Below are positions 6,527 to 7,999 of a DNA stretch of 7,999 bases, one piece after another; the stretch's first letter is position 1; every line of letters begins with the position of its first letter. The notes under the pieces are model-generated. The model was given only the letters and a program-made list of their open reading frames with translations, did not search any database and was not told the origin of the DNA. The DNA lies in assembly GCA_017883345.1 (NCBI GenBank), contig JADGNT010000200.1, positions 1-7,999 on the forward strand, given 5' to 3'. This stretch comes from Candidatus Solibacter sp. Lineage in GTDB: Bacteria > Acidobacteriota > Terriglobia > Bryobacterales > Bryobacteraceae. The position numbers and the translations under genes were made by a program.

Positions 6527-7912
6527 ATGCAAATGAAAAACAAACTGCTGATTTCGGCTGCTCTGGCAGCAGTGGCGATTGACTGCTCCGCGCTGAACCC
6601 GATCGTTCAAACCATCTACACCGCCGATCCCGCGCCCGTGGTGCATGACGGCGTCTGCTACCTGTATACCAGCCACGACGAAGACGTGTTGGTGAAGAAT
6701 TTTTTCACCATGAAGGACTGGAGATGCTTTTCGTCCACCGACATGGTCAATTGGACGGATCACGGGGCGGTGGCCACGCTATATGATTTCAAATGGGCTG
6801 GCTCCGGCTGGGGCGGCGGATTCGAAAATGGCGCTTGGGCGGTTCAGTGCATCGAGCGGAATGGAAAGTGGTTTTTGTATTGCCCGCTTCAGGGGCGGGG
6901 GATCGGCGTGCTGGTATCCACCAATGGCCCTTTCGGGCCGTTCACCGATCCCATCGGGAAACCGCTGATTGGCGGCGATAACATTGACCCGACCGTTTTC
7001 ATTGATGACGACGGCCAGGCCTATCTTTCCTGGGGGAACCCCAAGTGCTGGTATGCGAAGCTGAACCAGGACATGATCTCCTTGGACACCAGCATCGGCA
7101 ACAAGGGTCTCGTCGCTTATGACATGACCGTTGAGGCTTTTGGAAAACGCAGCAAGGAAGATCCTAAGCGCCCTACCAGCTACGAAGAAGGCCCTTGGCT
7201 CTATAAGCGCAATGCACTTTATTACCTATTCTTTGCCGGCGGCCCCATTTCAGAACATCTTGGCTATTCCACCGGTCCCAGCCCCATTGGCCCCTGGAAG
7301 TATGGTGGGGTGGTGCTTCCTACCCAGGGCGGCAGTTTTACCGACCATCCTGGTGTGGTGGACTACAAGGGGAAAACCTACCTGTTCTACCACGATGCCG
7401 CGCTGCCTGGCGGCGGTGGATTCAAGCGTTCCGTTTGTGTGGACGAACTGAAATTTAATCCCGATGGCTCGGTCGTCCAGATGAACATGACGAAGGAAGG
7501 GGCGGCTCCCGGCGCCATGCTCAATCCCTATCAGCGCGTCGAGGCGGAAACCATGGCCTGGGAGTCGGGTATCAAAACCGCGAAGAGCGACGACGTGGGT
7601 GTCTATGTGACCGACATCCACAATGGAGCTTACATCAGGGTATGCTCGGTTGACTTCGGAGACAAAGGAGCGTCGAAATTCCTCGCCAGCGTCGCCAGCG
7701 CGACCGATGGCGCCGCAATCGAACTCAGGCTTGATGGGCTGTCAGGAGAATTGATCGGGATACTCAAGGTCAAGCCCACCGGCGCTTTGGACAAATGGAA
7801 AACGCAATCGTGCCGCGTGAAAGGCGCGAAGGGCGTGCATGATCTGTATTTGAAATTCACCGGCAACAGTTCGCCGTTGATGAATTTTGATTGGTGGAAA
7901 TTCAATAAATAA
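6527..7912 (+). CDS. Exported GH43 glycosidase (arabinofuranosidase/xylosidase type) with C-terminal CBM6-like domain
   Basis: This 461-residue protein is predicted to be an exported inverting exo-enzyme removing alpha-L-arabinofuranosyl or beta-xylosyl groups. Residues 1-22 form a signal peptide (cut near CSA). C20 is preceded by Asp, so it is not a normal lipobox. The five-bladed propeller domain covers about 27-325. It shows the GH43 triad: D34 (base) in YTADPAPVV, D154 (pKa modulator) in NIDPTVFIDDDG, and E221 (acid) in SYEEGPW. The wording LYTSHDED and SSTDMVNWTDHG resembles the arabinoxylan-arabinofuranohydrolase-like branch. Residues 333-461 form a CBM6-like beta-sandwich beginning NPYQRVEAE and ending FDWWKF, with W424 in DKWKTQ a candidate ligand-stacking residue. 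The start could be ATG 6527 or ATG 6533 (Met3); both leave a usable signal peptide and neither has a strong ribosome binding site. It lies 66 bases after the GH2 gene and 7 bases before the next. The family call is firm; the choice between arabinofuranosidase and xylosidase is not settled. Confidence 0.88.
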   Translation: MQMKNKLLISAALAAVAIDCSALNPIVQTIYTADPAPVVHDGVCYLYTSHDEDVLVKNFFTMKDWRCFSSTDMVNWTDHGAVATLYDFKWAGSGWGGGFENGAWAVQCIERNGKWFLYCPLQGRGIGVLVSTNGPFGPFTDPIGKPLIGGDNIDPTVFIDDDGQAYLSWGNPKCWYAKLNQDMISLDTSIGNKGLVAYDMTVEAFGKRSKEDPKRPTSYEEGPWLYKRNALYYLFFAGGPISEHLGYSTGPSPIGPWKYGGVVLPTQGGSFTDHPGVVDYKGKTYLFYHDAALPGGGGFKRSVCVDELKFNPDGSVVQMNMTKEGAAPGAMLNPYQRVEAETMAWESGIKTAKSDDVGVYVTDIHNGAYIRVCSVDFGDKGASKFLASVASATDGAAIELRLDGLSGELIGILKVKPTGALDKWKTQSCRVKGAKGVHDLYLKFTGNSSPLMNFDWWKFNK

Positions 7913-7919
7913 ACTGATT

Positions 7920-7999
7920 ATGTTCCGCGTCATCTCCATTGCGTTGCTGTTGCTCGGCGCGGGCGTTTTCCCGTCGTTTGCGGCTGCTGAAAATCCCGC
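7920..7999 (+). CDS. Start of a further exported protein, signal peptide only (3' truncated by window)
   Basis: An ATG at 7920 opens a frame that stays open to the window edge, encoding 26 complete codons: MFRVISIALLLLGAGVFPSF followed by AAAENP. This is a clear signal peptide: an arginine near the start, a hydrophobic core, and a probable cut in the alanine stretch after SFA. The gene begins 7 bases after the GH43 stop codon, so it very likely belongs to the same transcript. The upstream bases (AAATAAACTGATT) hold no Shine-Dalgarno sequence. The mature part is outside the window, so function cannot be read; from context another exported carbohydrate-active enzyme is plausible but unproven. 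Confidence 0.75.
   Translation, partial: MFRVISIALLLLGAGVFPSFAAAENP

Noticed and set aside
6584..6589. Cys20 near the GH43 signal-peptide cut as a possible lipoprotein attachment site
   Set aside because: The residues before it are V-A-I-D; Asp at -1 and Ala at -3 do not fit a normal lipobox, and a signal peptidase I cut after CSA is more natural.
1..7999. CRISPR arrays, tRNA/rRNA genes, insertion sequences, transposases, attachment sites, phage genes
   Set aside because: No direct-repeat arrays, cloverleaf-like sequences, terminal inverted repeats or mobile-element protein motifs were seen; almost the entire window is occupied by the glycosidase genes.

Overview
The window is a compact run of plant-polysaccharide-degrading genes, all on the + strand, from a moderately GC-rich bacterium. 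The likely source is a Verrucomicrobiota-like or related PVC/Bacteroidota-type polysaccharide degrader. This is an inference from three things: the density of large exported glycosidases, the glycine/arginine-rich insertions in the GH127 protein, and start codons that mostly lack a Shine-Dalgarno sequence. No taxonomic marker gene is present, so the assignment is tentative.

Layout: (1) 1-333 is the C-terminal end of a GH31 glycosidase, most like alpha-xylosidases. (2) 370-2751 is an exported GH127 protein (former DUF1680), a predicted beta-L-arabinofuranosidase with a complete Cys-Glu/zinc active site. (3) 2804-6460 is an exported, very large GH2 beta-galactosidase of LacZ architecture with an added C-terminal F5/8-type (CBM32-like) domain. 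(4) 6527-7912 is an exported GH43 enzyme with a C-terminal CBM6-like domain, predicted alpha-L-arabinofuranosidase or beta-xylosidase. (5) From 7920 to the window edge there is the signal peptide of a further exported protein whose body lies outside. Intergenic gaps are 36, 52, 66 and 7 bases with no convincing terminator or promoter, so one operon is likely. No gene-free stretch exceeds 300 bases.

Together these enzymes would remove non-reducing-end alpha-xylose, beta-L-arabinofuranose, beta-galactose and alpha-L-arabinofuranose (or beta-xylose). That set fits the side chains of an arabinose- and galactose-decorated polysaccharide. Arabinosylated xyloglucan is the most economical match, because its T-type side chain stacks beta-L-Araf on alpha-L-Araf on alpha-Xyl. 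Arabinoxylan, arabinogalactan or other pectic side chains remain possible. No transporter, regulator or endo-acting enzyme is visible here.

No clearly novel system was found. The most distinctive points are the enzyme combination, departures from E. coli LacZ at otherwise well-known positions in the GH2 enzyme, low-complexity GGGRG insertions in the GH127 accessory domain, an 18-base inverted repeat ahead of the GH43 gene, and a locally higher GC content in the GH2 gene.
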